Assembly: GCF_030409335.1 (NCBI RefSeq)
Contig: NZ_JAUFPN010000069.1
Span: 40,261-102,842 of the forward strand
DNA length: 62,582 nucleotides
Reading direction: 5' to 3'
Source: Paeniroseomonas aquatica
GTDB lineage: Bacteria; Pseudomonadota; Alphaproteobacteria; Acetobacterales; Acetobacteraceae
This document shows, in pieces, positions 1-10,212 of the stretch (position 1 is its first letter; each line of letters starts with the position of its first letter). Position numbers and translations under genes: made by a program. Below the pieces are notes generated by a model. The model was not told the DNA's origin. It did no database searches and worked only from the letters and a program-made list of their open reading frames with translations.

Positions 1-3000
1 CCGCCGCCGCCAGGGCCACCGCCGCGGCGGGCAGGCCGGCCTCCCGCCATTCCGGCGCGGCCTGGTCCGCCTCGCCGGCGGCAACCAGCGCGGCGATCCC
101 CGGCTGCAGCGCGGCGAGCGCTGCCGCCAGCGGCTGCGGCGCCGCCAGCAGGCCGAGTGCCGCCTCCTCCTGCAGCCGCCGCAGGACCAGCAGCAGGTCG
201 AAGCGGGCCTCGGCCGGGGCAGGGGCCGCATCGACCGCATCGGCCAGCGCCGGCAGGCCGGACAGCGCGCCGGCGAGCCAGGCCGCCCGCGCCGCCGCCG
301 CCGGCACGGCCGCCGCCGCCAGCCGGCCCAGCCCGGCGCAGCCCAGCCGGTTGGCGACCTCGTTGGCGATGGCGGTGGCCACCAGCTCGCGCCGCAGCCG
401 GTGGCGGGCGATCAGCGCCGGGAAGCGCTCGCCCAGCTCGGCCGGGAAATAGGCGGTCAGCAGCGGCGCGAAGCCCGGGTCGTCCGGCAGGTCGCTGGCC
501 TCGATCGCCTCGGTCAACCACAGCTTGGCGAGTGGCAGCAGGGCGCAGAGCCCGGGCCGGGTGAGCGCCTCGCCGGCGGCAATGCGGGCCGCCAGCGCCG
601 CGGCATCGGGCAAGCCGGCGACCGAGCGGTCCAGCACGCCCGCCGCCTCGAGCCGCAGCATCAGCGCCGCCTGGGCCGGCAGCGCGGCCGCGCCGGCGCG
701 TTCCTCGAGGCTGATGGCGAGCGCCTGCTGCGCGTTGTCGCGCAGCACCAGCCGGCCGACCTCCTCGGTCATCGCCGCCAGCAGGGCATCCCGCTGGGTC
801 CGCGTCAGCGCCCCCGAGGCCTCGGCATCGGCCAGCAGGATCTTGATGTTCACCTCGTGGTCGCTGGTGGAGACGCCGGCGGAATTGTCGAGCGCATCGG
901 TATTGAGCCGGCCGCCGGCGACCGCGATCTCCACCCGCCCGGCCTGGGTCACCGCCAGGTTGGCGCCTTCGCCCACCACCCTGGCCCGCACCTCCCGGCC
1001 ATCGATCCGGACCGCGTCATTGGCCCGGTCGCCGGCCTCGGCCTGGCTCTCGCCGCTGGACTTCACATAGGTGCCGATGCCGCCGAAGTAGAGCAGGTCG
1101 ACCGGCGCCCGCAGGATGGCCTGGATCAGCGCCGCCGGCTCCAGCCGCTCCGCCTCCAGCCCAAGCAGCGCCCGCACCTCGGGCGAGACCGGGATGGACT
1201 TCTGGCTGCGGGGGAAGATGCCGCCGCCGGGCGAGAGGCGCGCCGGGTCGTAGTCGGCCCAGGAGGAGCGCGGCAGGGCGAACAGCCGGGCCCGCTCGGC
1301 GAAGCTCGCCGCCGGATCGGGCGAGGGGTCGAGGAAGATGTGGCGGTGGTCGAAGGCGGCAACCAGCTTCGTGCGCCGGCTGACCAGCAGCCCGTTGCCG
1401 AAGACGTCGCCGGACATGTCGCCGACCCCGGCGCAGGTGAAATCCTCGGCGAGGATGTCGTGGCCCAGCTCGGCGAAGTGGCGCGCCACCATCACCCAGG
1501 CGCCGCGGGCGGTGATGCCCATGCCCTTGTGGTCGTAGCCGGCCGAGCCGCCGCTGGCGAAGGCATCATCGAGCCAGAAGCCGTAGTCGGCCGCCAGCCC
1601 GTTGGCGATGTCGGAGAAGGTGGCGGTGCCCTTGTCGGCGGCGACGACCATGTAGGGGTCGTCGCCGTCCCGCCGCACCACCCGGGAAGGCGGGATCACC
1701 CCGGCCTCGCTAAGGTTGTCGGTGATGTCGAGCAGCCCCTGCACCAGGATGCGGTAGCAGGCGACGCCCTCGGCCTGGAAGGCCTCGCGCTCGGCCGGGA
1801 CGTGCTTCAGCACGAAGCCGCCCTTGGCGCCGGTCGGCACGATGACGACGTTCTTCACCCGCTGGGCCTTCATCAGCCCGAGGATCTCGGTGCGGAAGTC
1901 CTCCCGCCGGTCGGACCAGCGGATGCCGCCGCGGGCCACCGGCCCGGCCCGCAGGTGCACGCCCTCCATCCGCGGCGAATGCACGAAGATCTCCCGCCAG
2001 GGCCGGGGGCTGGGCATCTCGCCGGCGGCGGCGCTGTCGATCTTCAGCGCGAGGTAGGGCTTGCCCAGGTGGTAGTTGGTCCGCAGCAGGGCGCCGAGCA
2101 GCCGGTGCAGGCGCGACAGGATGCGGTCCTCGTCCGGGCTCTCGACCGCCGCCAGCACCTCGTCCCAGGCCTGCTGCATGGCACCCTCGGCGCCGCGCGG
2201 GCGGTCCGGGTCGAAGCGGGCATGGAAGAGGTCGACCAGCAGCCGCGCCGCCCGGGGCTGGGCGGCCAGCGCCGCCTCCACGCTGGCCTGGGCGAAGCCG
2301 AAGCCGACCTGCTTCAGCCAGCGGTACAGGGCGCGCAGCAGCCAGCATTCCCGCCAGTCGAGCCCGGCCTGCAGCACCAGCCGGTTGAAGCCATCCGCCT
2401 CGGCCCGGCCTTCCAGCAGCGCGGCCAGCGCCTCCAGCACGGCGGGGAAGCGGTCCTCGGCCACCGGCGCCGCCGGCATCAGGGCGAAGACGTGCAGCAC
2501 CGCGGGCGGGGCGCCGGCCGGGGCCAGCCGGTGCGGCACCTCCTCGATCGCCCTGAGGCCCAGGCTCTCGAACAGCGGCAGGGCATCGGCCAGGGGCAGC
2601 GGCCCGCCGGGATTGACCAGCCGCAGCACCAGCCCCTCGGTGCCCGGCTGGTGCCGCAGCGAGGCCGCCGGCCGGGCCTCGGCCAGGGCGCCCTCCGCCA
2701 GGGCCAGGTCGGCGGCGCCCTCGGCGCCGGTCGCGGCCTCGCGGTAGGCGGCGGGGAAGGCGTCGCGCCAGCGGGCCAGGGCGGTGGCCGCCGCGGCCTC
2801 GCCGCGCTCGGCCACCAGCGCCTCGGCCAGCCGGTCCTGGAAGCCGCGGGCGGCCTGGGCGACGGCGGCCTCCAGCGCCGCGGCCTGCACCTGGTCGGGC
2901 CGCGCCGGGTCGGTGCCGATGATGTAGTGGACCCGCGCCAGCGGCGCATCGCCGAGCGCGACGTACCAGGCGCTCAGCCGCCCCTCGAAGGCCCGCGCCA

Positions 3001-4309
3001 GCATCGCCCCCACCTTCTCCCGCAGCCGGGTGTCGAAGGTGTCGCGCGGCAGCCAGGCGATGGCCGAGACGAAGCGGCCGAAGGGGTCGCGGCGCAGCAC
3101 CAGCGCCGGGCGCGGGCGGATCTGCAGGTCGAGCGCCCGCCGCGCCGCCGCCAGGATCTCGGCCTCCTCCGCCTGGAACAGCTCGTCGCGCGGCCAGGTG
3201 TCGAGGATGTTGCGCAGCGCCCGGCCGTCGTGCGCCTCCGGGTCGTAGCCGGCGGCGGCAAGGATGCGGGCCACCTTCTCCGCCAGCAGCGGGATGCTGC
3301 GCGGGTTGCGGTTGTAGGCGCTGGCGGCGAAGAGGCCGAGGAAGAGGCGGACCCCGGTCACCCGCCCGTCCGGCCCATGGATATGGGTCACCACCACGTC
3401 GGCGTGCTGCGGCCGGTGCACCGTGCTGCGCATGTTCGCCTTGGCGACGCTGACCGCCGGCGCCGCCGCCAGGGCGTCGCGCAGCCGCGGCGGCAGGGTG
3501 GTGAGGTCGCGCAGCACGTCGAAGACCGGCAGGGCGGGGTCGCGCAGCAGGCCGAGATCCTCCGCCGGCACCGCGGCGATGCCGCCACCCGGGGCCAGCG
3601 CCAGGCGGCGATGGCCGAGCAGCACGAAATTATCCTCGGCGAGCCAGCGCAGGAACTCCACCGCGCCGGGCTCCGCCGCCGGCGGCGTCACCTCCGCCTC
3701 GGCCCGGCGCAGCACGGCGGCCATGGCGGGGAAGTCGGCGACCGCGATGCGGGTATCGGCCAGGGCCCTCGCCAGCGACTCCTGCAGCGCCGGCCAGTCC
3801 TCCGGCGCCGCCGCCGCGGTGCCCGGCAGCATCGCCGCCGGGGCGGCGTCCAGGGTGACGCGCATCATGCTCTCGAGCACGGCGCCGGGCGCATCCCCGA
3901 GCGCCAGCAGGCGTCCGGCCGGATCCCGCCGCACCGCGACCACGGGATGCAGCAGCTGCCGCACCACCCGGCCCTGGCGGGCCAGGGCGCCGAGCAGGCT
4001 GTCCACCAGGAAGGGCATGTCGTCGGTGACGACCTCGGCGACCGCATGGGCGCCCTGGCCGGGCCCGGGCGGCAGCAGCCGCAGCCGGGTGACGCCGGCG
4101 GGGCGGTCCTGGGCCAGGGCGAAGAGGCTGGCGGCGCCGGCGGCCATCGCCTCGGGCGAGGCGAGCTCGGCGGTCGGGACCGCGGCCTGCAGCCGGCGCA
4201 GCAGCGCGGCGGCGTCCGGCGGCAGGGTCGGGGCCAGTCGCCGCAGCGCTTCCTCGGCGAGGTGCAGCAGCTCCAGCCGCCCCGGCTCGTCCAGCCCCGG
4301 CTCGGTCAT
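1..4309 (-). CDS. gdhB: NAD-specific glutamate dehydrogenase, large type (3' end missing)
   Basis: Oxidative deamination of glutamate to 2-oxoglutarate with NAD, in the cytoplasm. About 1436 codons are inside the window; the family (about 180 kDa) usually has 1580-1620 residues, so the C-terminus lies beyond base 1. The frame shows the long poorly conserved N-terminal half, then the conserved dehydrogenase part, including GGIRWSDRREDFR, VPTGAKGGF, GMGITARGAW and FGNGLLVS. The start chosen is the ATG at 4309, with a purine-rich AGGGGG about 8 bases upstream; an in-frame ATG at 4318 is possible. It is transcribed away from the JmjC gene. Known of the family: catabolic and allosterically controlled. 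The long open frame on the opposite strand is an artefact of GC bias. Confidence 0.95.
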   Translation of the reverse strand, partial: MTEPGLDEPGRLELLHLAEEALRRLAPTLPPDAAALLRRLQAAVPTAELASPEAMAAGAASLFALAQDRPAGVTRLRLLPPGPGQGAHAVAEVVTDDMPFLVDSLLGALARQGRVVRQLLHPVVAVRRDPAGRLLALGDAPGAVLESMMRVTLDAAPAAMLPGTAAAAPEDWPALQESLARALADTRIAVADFPAMAAVLRRAEAEVTPPAAEPGAVEFLRWLAEDNFVLLGHRRLALAPGGGIAAVPAEDLGLLRDPALPVFDVLRDLTTLPPRLRDALAAAPAVSVAKANMRSTVHRPQHADVVVTHIHGPDGRVTGVRLFLGLFAASAYNRNPRSIPLLAEKVARILAAAGYDPEAHDGRALRNILDTWPRDELFQAEEAEILAAARRALDLQIRPRPALVLRRDPFGRFVSAIAWLPRDTFDTRLREKVGAMLARAFEGRLSAWYVALGDAPLARVHYIIGTDPARPDQVQAAALEAAVAQAARGFQDRLAEALVAERGEAAAATALARWRDAFPAAYREAATGAEGAADLALAEGALAEARPAASLRHQPGTEGLVLRLVNPGGPLPLADALPLFESLGLRAIEEVPHRLAPAGAPPAVLHVFALMPAAPVAEDRFPAVLEALAALLEGRAEADGFNRLVLQAGLDWRECWLLRALYRWLKQVGFGFAQASVEAALAAQPRAARLLVDLFHARFDPDRPRGAEGAMQQAWDEVLAAVESPDEDRILSRLHRLLGALLRTNYHLGKPYLALKIDSAAAGEMPSPRPWREIFVHSPRMEGVHLRAGPVARGGIRWSDRREDFRTEILGLMKAQRVKNVVIVPTGAKGGFVLKHVPAEREAFQAEGVACYRILVQGLLDITDNLSEAGVIPPSRVVRRDGDDPYMVVAADKGTATFSDIANGLAADYGFWLDDAFASGGSAGYDHKGMGITARGAWVMVARHFAELGHDILAEDFTCAGVGDMSGDVFGNGLLVSRRTKLVAAFDHRHIFLDPSPDPAASFAERARLFALPRSSWADYDPARLSPGGGIFPRSQKSIPVSPEVRALLGLEAERLEPAALIQAILRAPVDLLYFGGIGTYVKSSGESQAEAGDRANDAVRIDGREVRARVVGEGANLAVTQAGRVEIAVAGGRLNTDALDNSAGVSTSDHEVNIKILLADAEASGALTRTQRDALLAAMTEEVGRLVLRDNAQQALAISLEERAGAAALPAQAALMLRLEAAGVLDRSVAGLPDAAALAARIAAGEALTRPGLCALLPLAKLWLTEAIEASDLPDDPGFAPLLTAYFPAELGERFPALIARHRLRRELVATAIANEVANRLGCAGLGRLAAAAVPAAAARAAWLAGALSGLPALADAVDAAPAPAEARFDLLLVLRRLQEEAALGLLAAPQPLAAALAALQPGIAALVAAGEADQAAPEWREAGLPAAAVALAAA

Positions 4310-4616
4310 CGGTCGCATCCCCCTGCGCTGTCGTGGCGGCATCCTTCGCGGGAAGCCGGGGCAGGGGCAAGGGCGGACTGGCCCGCTGGGCCCGGCCCCG
4401 GCACCGCGGCCCCAGGCCACAGCGCCGCCACGGCGCCGGGACCCGCTATCATTGATTGCTTTTCCCTGGGGGATGTTTAATTTTCCCGGATGATGCCACC
4501 CCGGGCCCGGGGTCCCGGCCGAGCGCAGGATGTCCCGATGCCCAGCCCGAGTCCCCGCCCCGGCCGGCCGTGCCGCCCGTCCCCACGGGGGCGCCGGTCT
4601 GCTACAAGGGGCGGCC
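4310..4616. other. Divergent intergenic region, about 300 bp
   Basis: Non-coding gap between the glutamate dehydrogenase start and the JmjC-type gene. Most of it is GC-rich, but an AT-richer island at about 4446-4486 holds a promoter-like pair on the plus strand (listed separately). No RNA gene or repeat was recognised. Confidence 0.6.
4452..4481 (+). promoter_or_regulatory. Possible sigma-70 promoter for the JmjC-type gene
   Basis: TTGATT (4452-4457) and TTTAAT (4476-4481) are separated by 18 bases, in the only AT-rich island of an otherwise GC-rich divergent gap and 135 bases upstream of the ATG at 4617. Match by eye only. Confidence 0.3.
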
Positions 4617-5843
4617 ATGACCCTGACCCTCGCCGATCTGCTCGCCCCGGTCACGCCGGAGCAGTTCTTTGCCGAATACCATGACCGCAAGCCGATGCAC
4701 GTCCGCGGCGGCCCGGCCAAGTTCGCCCAGGTCCTGTCCTGGCGCCAGCTCAACCGGCTGCTGGACATGACCCACATCTGGTCCGGCCATTCGCTGCAGC
4801 TGGTGATGGACGGCACCCCGGTCCCGCCGGAGCAGTACTGCGGCCGCGCCACCAGCCGGGACAATGCGCCGGTGCTGCAGCCCGAGGCCGCCAAGGTGCG
4901 GGACTGGGTGCGGCGCGGCGCCTCCGTCGTCATGAACGACGTCGACAGCCTCACCCCCGGCCTCGCCGCCGTCTCCGCCGCGCTCGAGGGCGCCGGGCTC
5001 GGCAAGGCCCAGGGCAACGTCTACGTCTCCTGGAAAAGCCACAAGGCCTTCCCCGCCCACTACGACACGCATGAGGTCTGGGCGGTGCAGGTGGAGGGCG
5101 AGAAGACCTGGAACCTCTGGGAGGGCCGCGCCGACTGGCCGCTGGCGCATCCGGTCTTCCGCAACCAGCCGCAGGCGCAGCACGAGCAGGCCAAGGGCCG
5201 GCTGCGCGAGCGGGTGCTGATGCAGCCCGGCGACCTGCTCTACCTGCCGCGCGGCTGGTACCACGACGCCCTGGCGGAGGCCCCGGCCTCTGTGCACATC
5301 GCCTATGGGGTGCATGCGCCGCTCGGGATGGACCTGTTGAACATGCTGCTGGAGCGGGCGCTGTATGATGCCGAATTCCGCAAGCCGCTGCCGCGCCAGG
5401 ACGGCAGCGCCGCCGCCCGCTTCGCCCTCACCAGCCGGGCCGGGGCGCTCGGCCAGCGGCTGGCTGAGCTCTGCCGGGAGCCCCGGGTGATGGAGGTGCT
5501 GGAGCGCTTCGTCGCCGACTACCGCTTCAGCCGCGGCGGCAACGACCTGCTGGCGGCGCGGGGGATCGCGCCTGCCGGGACCGCGGTCGGGGCCGGGGAC
5601 GCCGAGGCGCCGGCCTGGCGGGTGCTGGCGGTCGGCGCCAGGCCGGTCCGCCGCGGCGCCGACTGGATGCTGAAGACGGCGCAGGGAAGCCTGCCGCTGG
5701 CCGGCGCGGAGGTGGAGGCCGCCGGCTGGCTGCTGGCCCGGCCGGAGGTGACCGCGGCCGAGCTGGCGGAAGCCCATCCCGGCGTCGATGCCGCCGGCCT
5801 GCTCGGCCGGCTGCAGGACGCCGGGCTGCTGGTGGCGGCATGA
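4617..5843 (+). CDS. JmjC/cupin-type 2-oxoglutarate oxygenase (ribosomal oxygenase-like)
   Basis: 408 residues. The start at 4617 has AAGGGG 6-11 bases upstream; an in-frame start at 4530 would add 29 residues unlike the family. The iron-binding triad of JmjC hydroxylases is visible: HYDTHEVW supplies His-x-Asp, and YLPRGWYHDA supplies the second His on the C-terminal side of the double-stranded beta-helix. The last 100 or so residues end in a small domain (WMLKTAQGSLPL... LLGRLQDAGLLV) resembling the winged-helix tail of YcfD/RoxA ribosomal oxygenases. By family, RoxA hydroxylates an arginine of ribosomal protein uL16; that this protein does so is inference. It overlaps the next gene by 4 bases (ATGA). 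Confidence 0.85.
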   Translation: MTLTLADLLAPVTPEQFFAEYHDRKPMHVRGGPAKFAQVLSWRQLNRLLDMTHIWSGHSLQLVMDGTPVPPEQYCGRATSRDNAPVLQPEAAKVRDWVRRGASVVMNDVDSLTPGLAAVSAALEGAGLGKAQGNVYVSWKSHKAFPAHYDTHEVWAVQVEGEKTWNLWEGRADWPLAHPVFRNQPQAQHEQAKGRLRERVLMQPGDLLYLPRGWYHDALAEAPASVHIAYGVHAPLGMDLLNMLLERALYDAEFRKPLPRQDGSAAARFALTSRAGALGQRLAELCREPRVMEVLERFVADYRFSRGGNDLLAARGIAPAGTAVGAGDAEAPAWRVLAVGARPVRRGADWMLKTAQGSLPLAGAEVEAAGWLLARPEVTAAELAEAHPGVDAAGLLGRLQDAGLLVAA

Positions 5844-6268
5844 TCCCCTTCCTGCTGGCCGGGCCGCTGGCCGTCGCGCTGCTGCTGCCCGGCCGGGCCG
5901 GGGCGCAGCCGCGGCCCTTCACCTGCGTCGGCGCCGAGCAGCTGGAGGAGGATGCCTTCGCCATCCCCTTCGACCGCGGCGCGGCGACGCCGGGCGAGGG
6001 CGCCCGGGCCAACCTGGCGGCCGCGGCCGAGCGGGCGAAGCAGTCACCGGACCGCATGGTCTGCGTCCTCGGCCATGCCGGGGCGCAGGAGGGCGGGGCG
6101 CAGGCCGGCACCGCCCTGGCGGCGCGCCGGGCCGGGGCGGTCGCCACGCTGCTGGCCAAGCTCGGGGTGGAGCGCGACCGCATCCGCGCCGAGGCCCGCC
6201 GCGCCGCCTTCGCCCGCGGCGCGGTCCCGGTCGAGCGCAGCGTGACGGTGGTGCTGCTGCCGCCCTAG
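5840..6268 (+). CDS. Small exported OmpA-like protein
   Basis: 142 residues. The N-terminus is hydrophobic and ends in AGAQ, a plausible signal peptide cut after about residue 22. The mature part has the OmpA C-terminal pattern: VLGHAG near the middle, then [18 protein letters not shown], the Arg-Arg helix that in OmpA/Pal proteins lies next to the peptidoglycan pocket. The Asp that normally follows GH (GHTD/GHAD) is Gly here, so diaminopimelate binding may be weakened. Its ATG overlaps the JmjC stop, so the two are probably translated together. Function unknown; a periplasmic role is inferred. Confidence 0.7.
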   Translation: MIPFLLAGPLAVALLLPGRAGAQPRPFTCVGAEQLEEDAFAIPFDRGAATPGEGARANLAAAAERAKQSPDRMVCVLGHAGAQEGGAQAGTALAARRAGAVATLLAKLGVERDRIRAEARRAAFARGAVPVERSVTVVLLPP

Positions 6269-6966
6269 GCGGCCGCCGCCCGCCAGGCCTCCCAGCCGCG
6301 GCGCCTGAGGTCGCAGGCCGGGCAGCGGCCGCAGCCATAGCCCCAGGGATGCCGCTGGCTGCGGTCGCCGAGGTAGCAGCTGTGGGTATCCTCGAGCACG
6401 GCCTCGACCAGCGCCGTGCCGCCCAGCGCCTCGGCCAGCGCCCAGGTCGCCGCCTTGTCCCGCCACATCAGCGGCGTGTGGATAACGAAACGCTTTTCCA
6501 TGCCGAGGTTCAGCGCGACCTGCAGCGCCTTCATCGTATCGTCGCGGCAATCGGGGTAGCCGGAGTAGTCCGTCTCGCAGACGCCGGTCACCAGGTGCTT
6601 GTGGCCGCGGCGGTAGGCCAGCGCCGCGGCGAAGGTCATGAAAATGAGGTTCCGCCCCGGCACGAAGGTATTGGGCAGGCCATGCGCGCCCATCTCGATC
6701 GCGGTATCGCGCGTCAGGGCGGTATCCGAGACCGCCCGCAGCGCCTCGAGCGGCAGGCTGTGATCCTCCCCCAACTTCGCCGCCCAGGCGGGGAAGGCGG
6801 CCGCGATCCGGTCGCGGAAGACCGCCCGGCATTCCAGCTCCACCCGGTGCCGCTGGCCGTAGTCGAAGCCGAGCGTCTCCACCCGCCCGAAGCGGTCCAG
6901 CGCCCAGGCGAGGCAGGTGGCGGAATCCTGGCCGCCGCTGAACAGGACCAATGCGCTCTCGCTCAT
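6265..6966 (-). CDS. queC: 7-cyano-7-deazaguanine synthase QueC
   Basis: 233 residues, normal for QueC. ATP-dependent conversion of 7-carboxy-7-deazaguanine to preQ0 in queuosine biosynthesis. The N-terminal PP-loop [10 protein letters not shown] binds [12 protein letters not shown] follows, VPGRNLIF is conserved mid-protein, and the C-terminal zinc ligands are visible in HSCYLGD and [10 protein letters not shown]. The ATG at 6966 overlaps the queG stop (ATGA), so queG and queC form an operon. It meets the OmpA-like gene tail to tail with a few bases of overlap (6265-6268). Confidence 0.96.
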   Translation of the reverse strand: MSESALVLFSGGQDSATCLAWALDRFGRVETLGFDYGQRHRVELECRAVFRDRIAAAFPAWAAKLGEDHSLPLEALRAVSDTALTRDTAIEMGAHGLPNTFVPGRNLIFMTFAAALAYRRGHKHLVTGVCETDYSGYPDCRDDTMKALQVALNLGMEKRFVIHTPLMWRDKAATWALAEALGGTALVEAVLEDTHSCYLGDRSQRHPWGYGCGRCPACDLRRRGWEAWRAAAA

Positions 6967-7994
6967 GCCGTCTCCAATCGTCCTGCGGCCCAGCGGGCCG
7001 CCTCGGCCACCACCGGGTCGGGATCCTCGGCCAGCGCCTGGGCCGTCGCCCGCAGCGCCGGCGACGCCGAATTGCCGATCGCCACCAGCACGTTGCGCAC
7101 GAAGCGGTCGCGGCCGATGCGCTTGACCGGGCTGGCGGTGAACAGCGCCCGGAAGCCCGCATCGTCCAGCATCGCCAGCTCCGCCAGCCGTGGCGCGTCG
7201 AGGCTGGCGCGCGGGGCGAAGGCCGGCTCGCTGTGCGCGGCGGCGAATTTGTTCCAGGGGCAGACCGCCAGGCAGTCGTCGCAGCCATAGATGCGGTTGC
7301 CCATGGCGACCCGATGCTCCTCGGGGATCGGTCCGCGGTGCTCGATGGTGAGGTAGCTGATGCAGCGCCGCGCATCCAGCCGGTAGGGCGCCGGGAAGGC
7401 GTCGGTCGGGCAGCTGTCGAGGCAGGCGCGGCAGCTGCCGCAATGGTCGGTCTCGGGCGCGGCGGGCGGCAGCGCGAGGGTGGTGTAGATCTCGCCGAGG
7501 AAGAGCCAGGAGCCGAATTCGCGGCTGACCAGGTTGGTGTGCTTGCCCTGCCAGCCGAGGCCCGCCTGCTGCGCCAGCGGCTTCTCCAGCACCGGGGCGG
7601 TATCGACGAAGACCTTGAGCTCCCCGCCCTGCTGCGCCAGCAGCCAGCGGGCGAGCGCCTTCAGCCGCGACTTCACCAGCTCATGGTAGTCCCGGTTGCG
7701 GGCATAGACGCTGATGCTGGCGCGCTCCCGCTGTGCCAGCACCGCCAGCGGGTCCTCCTCCGGCCCGTAGTTCAGCCCGAGCGAGATGACGCTCACCGCC
7801 TCCGGCCAGAGCGCCTTCGGCTGTGCCCGCTGCGCCGCGCGGTCCGCCAGCCAGCCCATCTCGCCCTGCATCCCGGCGGCGAGGAAGGCGTCGAGCCGCG
7901 CCCTGGCCTCGGGCGGCAGCCGGGCCTCGGTGAAGCCGATGCTGCTGAAGCCGAGGCGAAGCGCCTCGGCCCGGATGCTGGCGATGATGTCCAC
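6963..7994 (-). CDS. queG: Epoxyqueuosine reductase QueG
   Basis: 343 residues. Cobalamin- and iron-sulfur-dependent reduction of epoxyqueuosine to queuosine in tRNA, the last step of the pathway. Two [4Fe-4S] motifs are visible: [12 protein letters not shown], then [11 protein letters not shown]. Other family blocks include [26 protein letters not shown] and [14 protein letters not shown]-like tail follows the second cluster motif. It is first in the queG-queC pair and overlaps queC by 4 bases. Only the start of the adjacent plus-strand dipeptidase gene, at 8058, lies upstream. Confidence 0.97.
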   Translation of the reverse strand: MDIIASIRAEALRLGFSSIGFTEARLPPEARARLDAFLAAGMQGEMGWLADRAAQRAQPKALWPEAVSVISLGLNYGPEEDPLAVLAQRERASISVYARNRDYHELVKSRLKALARWLLAQQGGELKVFVDTAPVLEKPLAQQAGLGWQGKHTNLVSREFGSWLFLGEIYTTLALPPAAPETDHCGSCRACLDSCPTDAFPAPYRLDARRCISYLTIEHRGPIPEEHRVAMGNRIYGCDDCLAVCPWNKFAAAHSEPAFAPRASLDAPRLAELAMLDDAGFRALFTASPVKRIGRDRFVRNVLVAIGNSASPALRATAQALAEDPDPVVAEAARWAAGRLETA

Positions 7995-8057
7995 GGCGCG
8001 CTTCTAGCACCCCCGGGGCCGGATGCGGACCCGTCGGTTCCAAGCTAGACCGGTCCC

Positions 8058-8642
8058 ATGCTCCTGCCCGTGACCGAGAACCATGGCGTCCTGCTCGATC
8101 TCCGCTATGCGACGGCGGACAACCTCACCGGCCAGCCGATCTACCACCGCCCGGTGGCGCTGCTGCACCCGGTGGCGCATGCCGCCCTGCTGGCGGCGGT
8201 GGCCCGCGCCCGGCCGCTCGGCCTGAAGCTCCGCGTCTTCGACGCCTTCCGCCCACTGGATGCGCAATGGGCGCTGTGGCGGGCGCTGCCGGACCCGGTC
8301 TTCGTCGCCGACCCGCGTGATGGCTCGGGGATGCATCCGCGCGGGGTAGCGGTGGACCTGACCCTGGCCGATGCGCTCACCGGTGCGGCGCTGGAGATGG
8401 GCACCGGCTTCGACGCCGGAGTGCCGCAATCCGCCCAAGCTTCGCTGGATCTGCCGGCGGAAGCCATCCGCCACCGCGCCCTGCTGCTCGGCATCATGGC
8501 GGCCAGCGGCTGGGCGCATATCGAGTCCGAGTGGTGGCATTACGAGCTGCCCGGCCAGGGCCATGTCCCGCAGCTCTGGGCCGCCGACGTGCCCGAAGGC
8601 CCGATGGATCCTCAGCCCAGTGGTCAGCCCCGGCCGCGGTAG
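8058..8642 (+). CDS. ddpX: D-alanyl-D-alanine dipeptidase (VanX/DdpX family)
   Basis: 194 residues. Zinc peptidase that cleaves D-Ala-D-Ala; in non-resistant bacteria the family recycles cell-wall dipeptide. The zinc site is visible: [11 protein letters not shown] (His and Asp ligands) and ESEWWHYE (catalytic Glu, then the third zinc ligand His). DAFRP matches the conserved catalytic Arg segment. No signal peptide, so cytoplasmic. It is the only plus-strand gene inside the queuosine locus, and its last 19 bases overlap the 3' end of queF on the other strand. No vanHA-like neighbours, so a glycopeptide-resistance role is unlikely. Confidence 0.92.
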   Translation: MLLPVTENHGVLLDLRYATADNLTGQPIYHRPVALLHPVAHAALLAAVARARPLGLKLRVFDAFRPLDAQWALWRALPDPVFVADPRDGSGMHPRGVAVDLTLADALTGAALEMGTGFDAGVPQSAQASLDLPAEAIRHRALLLGIMAASGWAHIESEWWHYELPGQGHVPQLWAADVPEGPMDPQPSGQPRPR

Positions 8643-9097
8643 GGCGGCACGCCCTGGTCCGGCACCCAGACCCCCTCGGGCGCCGCGCCGGACTGCCAGA
8701 AGACGTCGATCGGGATGCCGCCGCGCGGGTACCAGTAGCCGCCGATCCGCAGCCAGACCGGCGAGAGTTCCTCCACCAGCCGCCGGGCGATGGCGACCGT
8801 GCAGGCCTCATGGAAGGCGCCATGGTTGCGGAAGGCGCCGAGGTAGAGCTTCAGCGACTTGCTCTCGACCAGCCAATCCGAGGGCACGTAGTCGATCACC
8901 AGATGGGCGAAATCCGGCTGTCCCGTCATGGGGCAGAGGCTGGTGAATTCCGGCGCGGTGAAGCGCACGCAGTAGCGGTACCCCAGATGCGGGTTCGGCA
9001 CCCGCTCGAGCGTCGCCGCCTCCGGGCTGGCCGGCAGCGCGGCGCCGTGCCCGAGCAGGGTCAGGCCGCTGGTATCGGTCGTCGCTTCGCCGCTCAT
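8624..9097 (-). CDS. queF: NADPH-dependent 7-cyano-7-deazaguanine reductase QueF
   Basis: 157 residues, the short (unimodular) QueF type. Reduces preQ0 to preQ1 with two NADPH. Visible motifs: [14 protein letters not shown] with the nucleophilic Cys, the QueF motif [15 protein letters not shown], and the substrate-binding Glu in GAFHE. The ATG at 9097 overlaps the tgt stop at 9094, making queF the last gene of queA-tgt-queF. It converges on ddpX with a 19-base overlap. Confidence 0.97.
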   Translation of the reverse strand: MSGEATTDTSGLTLLGHGAALPASPEAATLERVPNPHLGYRYCVRFTAPEFTSLCPMTGQPDFAHLVIDYVPSDWLVESKSLKLYLGAFRNHGAFHEACTVAIARRLVEELSPVWLRIGGYWYPRGGIPIDVFWQSGAAPEGVWVPDQGVPPYRGRG

Positions 9098-10212
9098 TCC
9101 GTCGCCTCCGGTGCCCAGGCCGCAGCGAGCGCCGCCGCATGCGCCGCGAAGCCCCCGGCCAATATGGCCTGCCGAACCCCGCGCATCAGGTCCTGATAAT
9201 ACTGAATATTATGCCAGGTCAGCAGCATCGGGCCGAGCATCTCCTCCGCCTTCAGCAGATGGTGGACATAGGCCCGGGAATGTCGGGCGCAGGCCGGGCA
9301 GCCGCAGGCAGGGTCGATCGGCCCGCCGTCGTCGGCATGCCGGGCGTTCCGCATGTTGAGCACGCCGCGGCTGGTATAGGCGCGGCCGGTGCGGCCCGAG
9401 CGGGTCGGGATGACGCAGTCGAACATGTCGATCCCCCGCGCGACGGCGCCCACCAGGTCGGCCGGCGTGCCGACCCCCATCAGGTAGCGCGGCGCCTCCC
9501 GCGGCAGCAGCGGTGTGGTGACGTCAAGCGTCGCAAACATCGCCGCCTGACCCTCGCCGACGGCGAGCCCGCCCACCGCATAGCCCTCGAAGCCCACCGC
9601 GGTCAGCGCCGTGACGCTCTCGGCCCGGAGCGCGGGAAAGGTGCTGCCCTGGACGATCCCGAACAGCCCATGCCCCTCGCGCGGGACGAAGGCCTGGCGG
9701 GACCGCGCCGCCCAGCGCATCGACAGCCGCATCGAGGTCGCCGCCTGCTCCTCCGTCGCCGGGAAGGGCGTGCATTCGTCGAAGCACATGGTCACGTCGG
9801 CGCCGAGCAGGTGCTGGATCTCGATGCTGCGCTCCGGCGTCAGCCGGTGCTTGCTGCCGTCCAGGTGGCTGCGGAAGGTGACGCCGTCGGCATCCATGGT
9901 CCGCAGCTCGGACAGGCTCATCACCTGGTAGCCGCCGCTGTCGGTCAGGATCGGCCCCTGCCAGTCCATGAAGCGGTGCAGCCCGCCGAGCCGGGCGATG
10001 CGCTCGGCGCCGGGGCGCAGCATCAGGTGGTAGGTATTGCCCAGCACCATGCGCGCGCCGGTGGCGCGCACCGCATCGGCGGTCATCGCCTTCACCGTGC
10101 CGGCGGTGCCGACCGGCATGAAGACCGGCGTCTCCACCGGGCCATGCGCGGTCTGCAGCACCCCGGCGCGGGCGGCGCCATCCTCGGCCAGTCGGGTCCA
10201 ATGCAGGGTCAC
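9094..10212 (-). CDS. tgt: tRNA-guanine transglycosylase
   Basis: 372 residues from a GTG start at 10212 that overlaps the queA stop (GTGA). Exchanges guanine-34 of GUN-anticodon tRNAs for preQ1. The catalytic aspartates lie in LTDSGGYQV and [11 protein letters not shown], and the substrate pocket is in GIVQGS and [10 protein letters not shown]. The C-terminal zinc site is [17 protein letters not shown]. Flanked by queA upstream and queF downstream in one operon, so preQ1 synthesis, insertion and modification are co-expressed. Confidence 0.97.
   Translation of the reverse strand: MTLHWTRLAEDGAARAGVLQTAHGPVETPVFMPVGTAGTVKAMTADAVRATGARMVLGNTYHLMLRPGAERIARLGGLHRFMDWQGPILTDSGGYQVMSLSELRTMDADGVTFRSHLDGSKHRLTPERSIEIQHLLGADVTMCFDECTPFPATEEQAATSMRLSMRWAARSRQAFVPREGHGLFGIVQGSTFPALRAESVTALTAVGFEGYAVGGLAVGEGQAAMFATLDVTTPLLPREAPRYLMGVGTPADLVGAVARGIDMFDCVIPTRSGRTGRAYTSRGVLNMRNARHADDGGPIDPACGCPACARHSRAYVHHLLKAEEMLGPMLLTWHNIQYYQDLMRGVRQAILAGGFAAHAAALAAAWAPEATE

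Noticed and set aside
401-4480. Plus-strand open frame of 1359 codons antisense to glutamate dehydrogenase
   Set aside because: Its composition (Arg, Gly, Gln and Ala-rich, no domains) is what a GC-rich gene gives on the complementary strand; the minus-strand frame carries clear glutamate dehydrogenase motifs.
8058-8642. Vancomycin-resistance function for the VanX-like gene
   Set aside because: No vanH, vanA or vanRS-like genes are nearby and the surroundings are queuosine genes; family members also serve dipeptide recycling.
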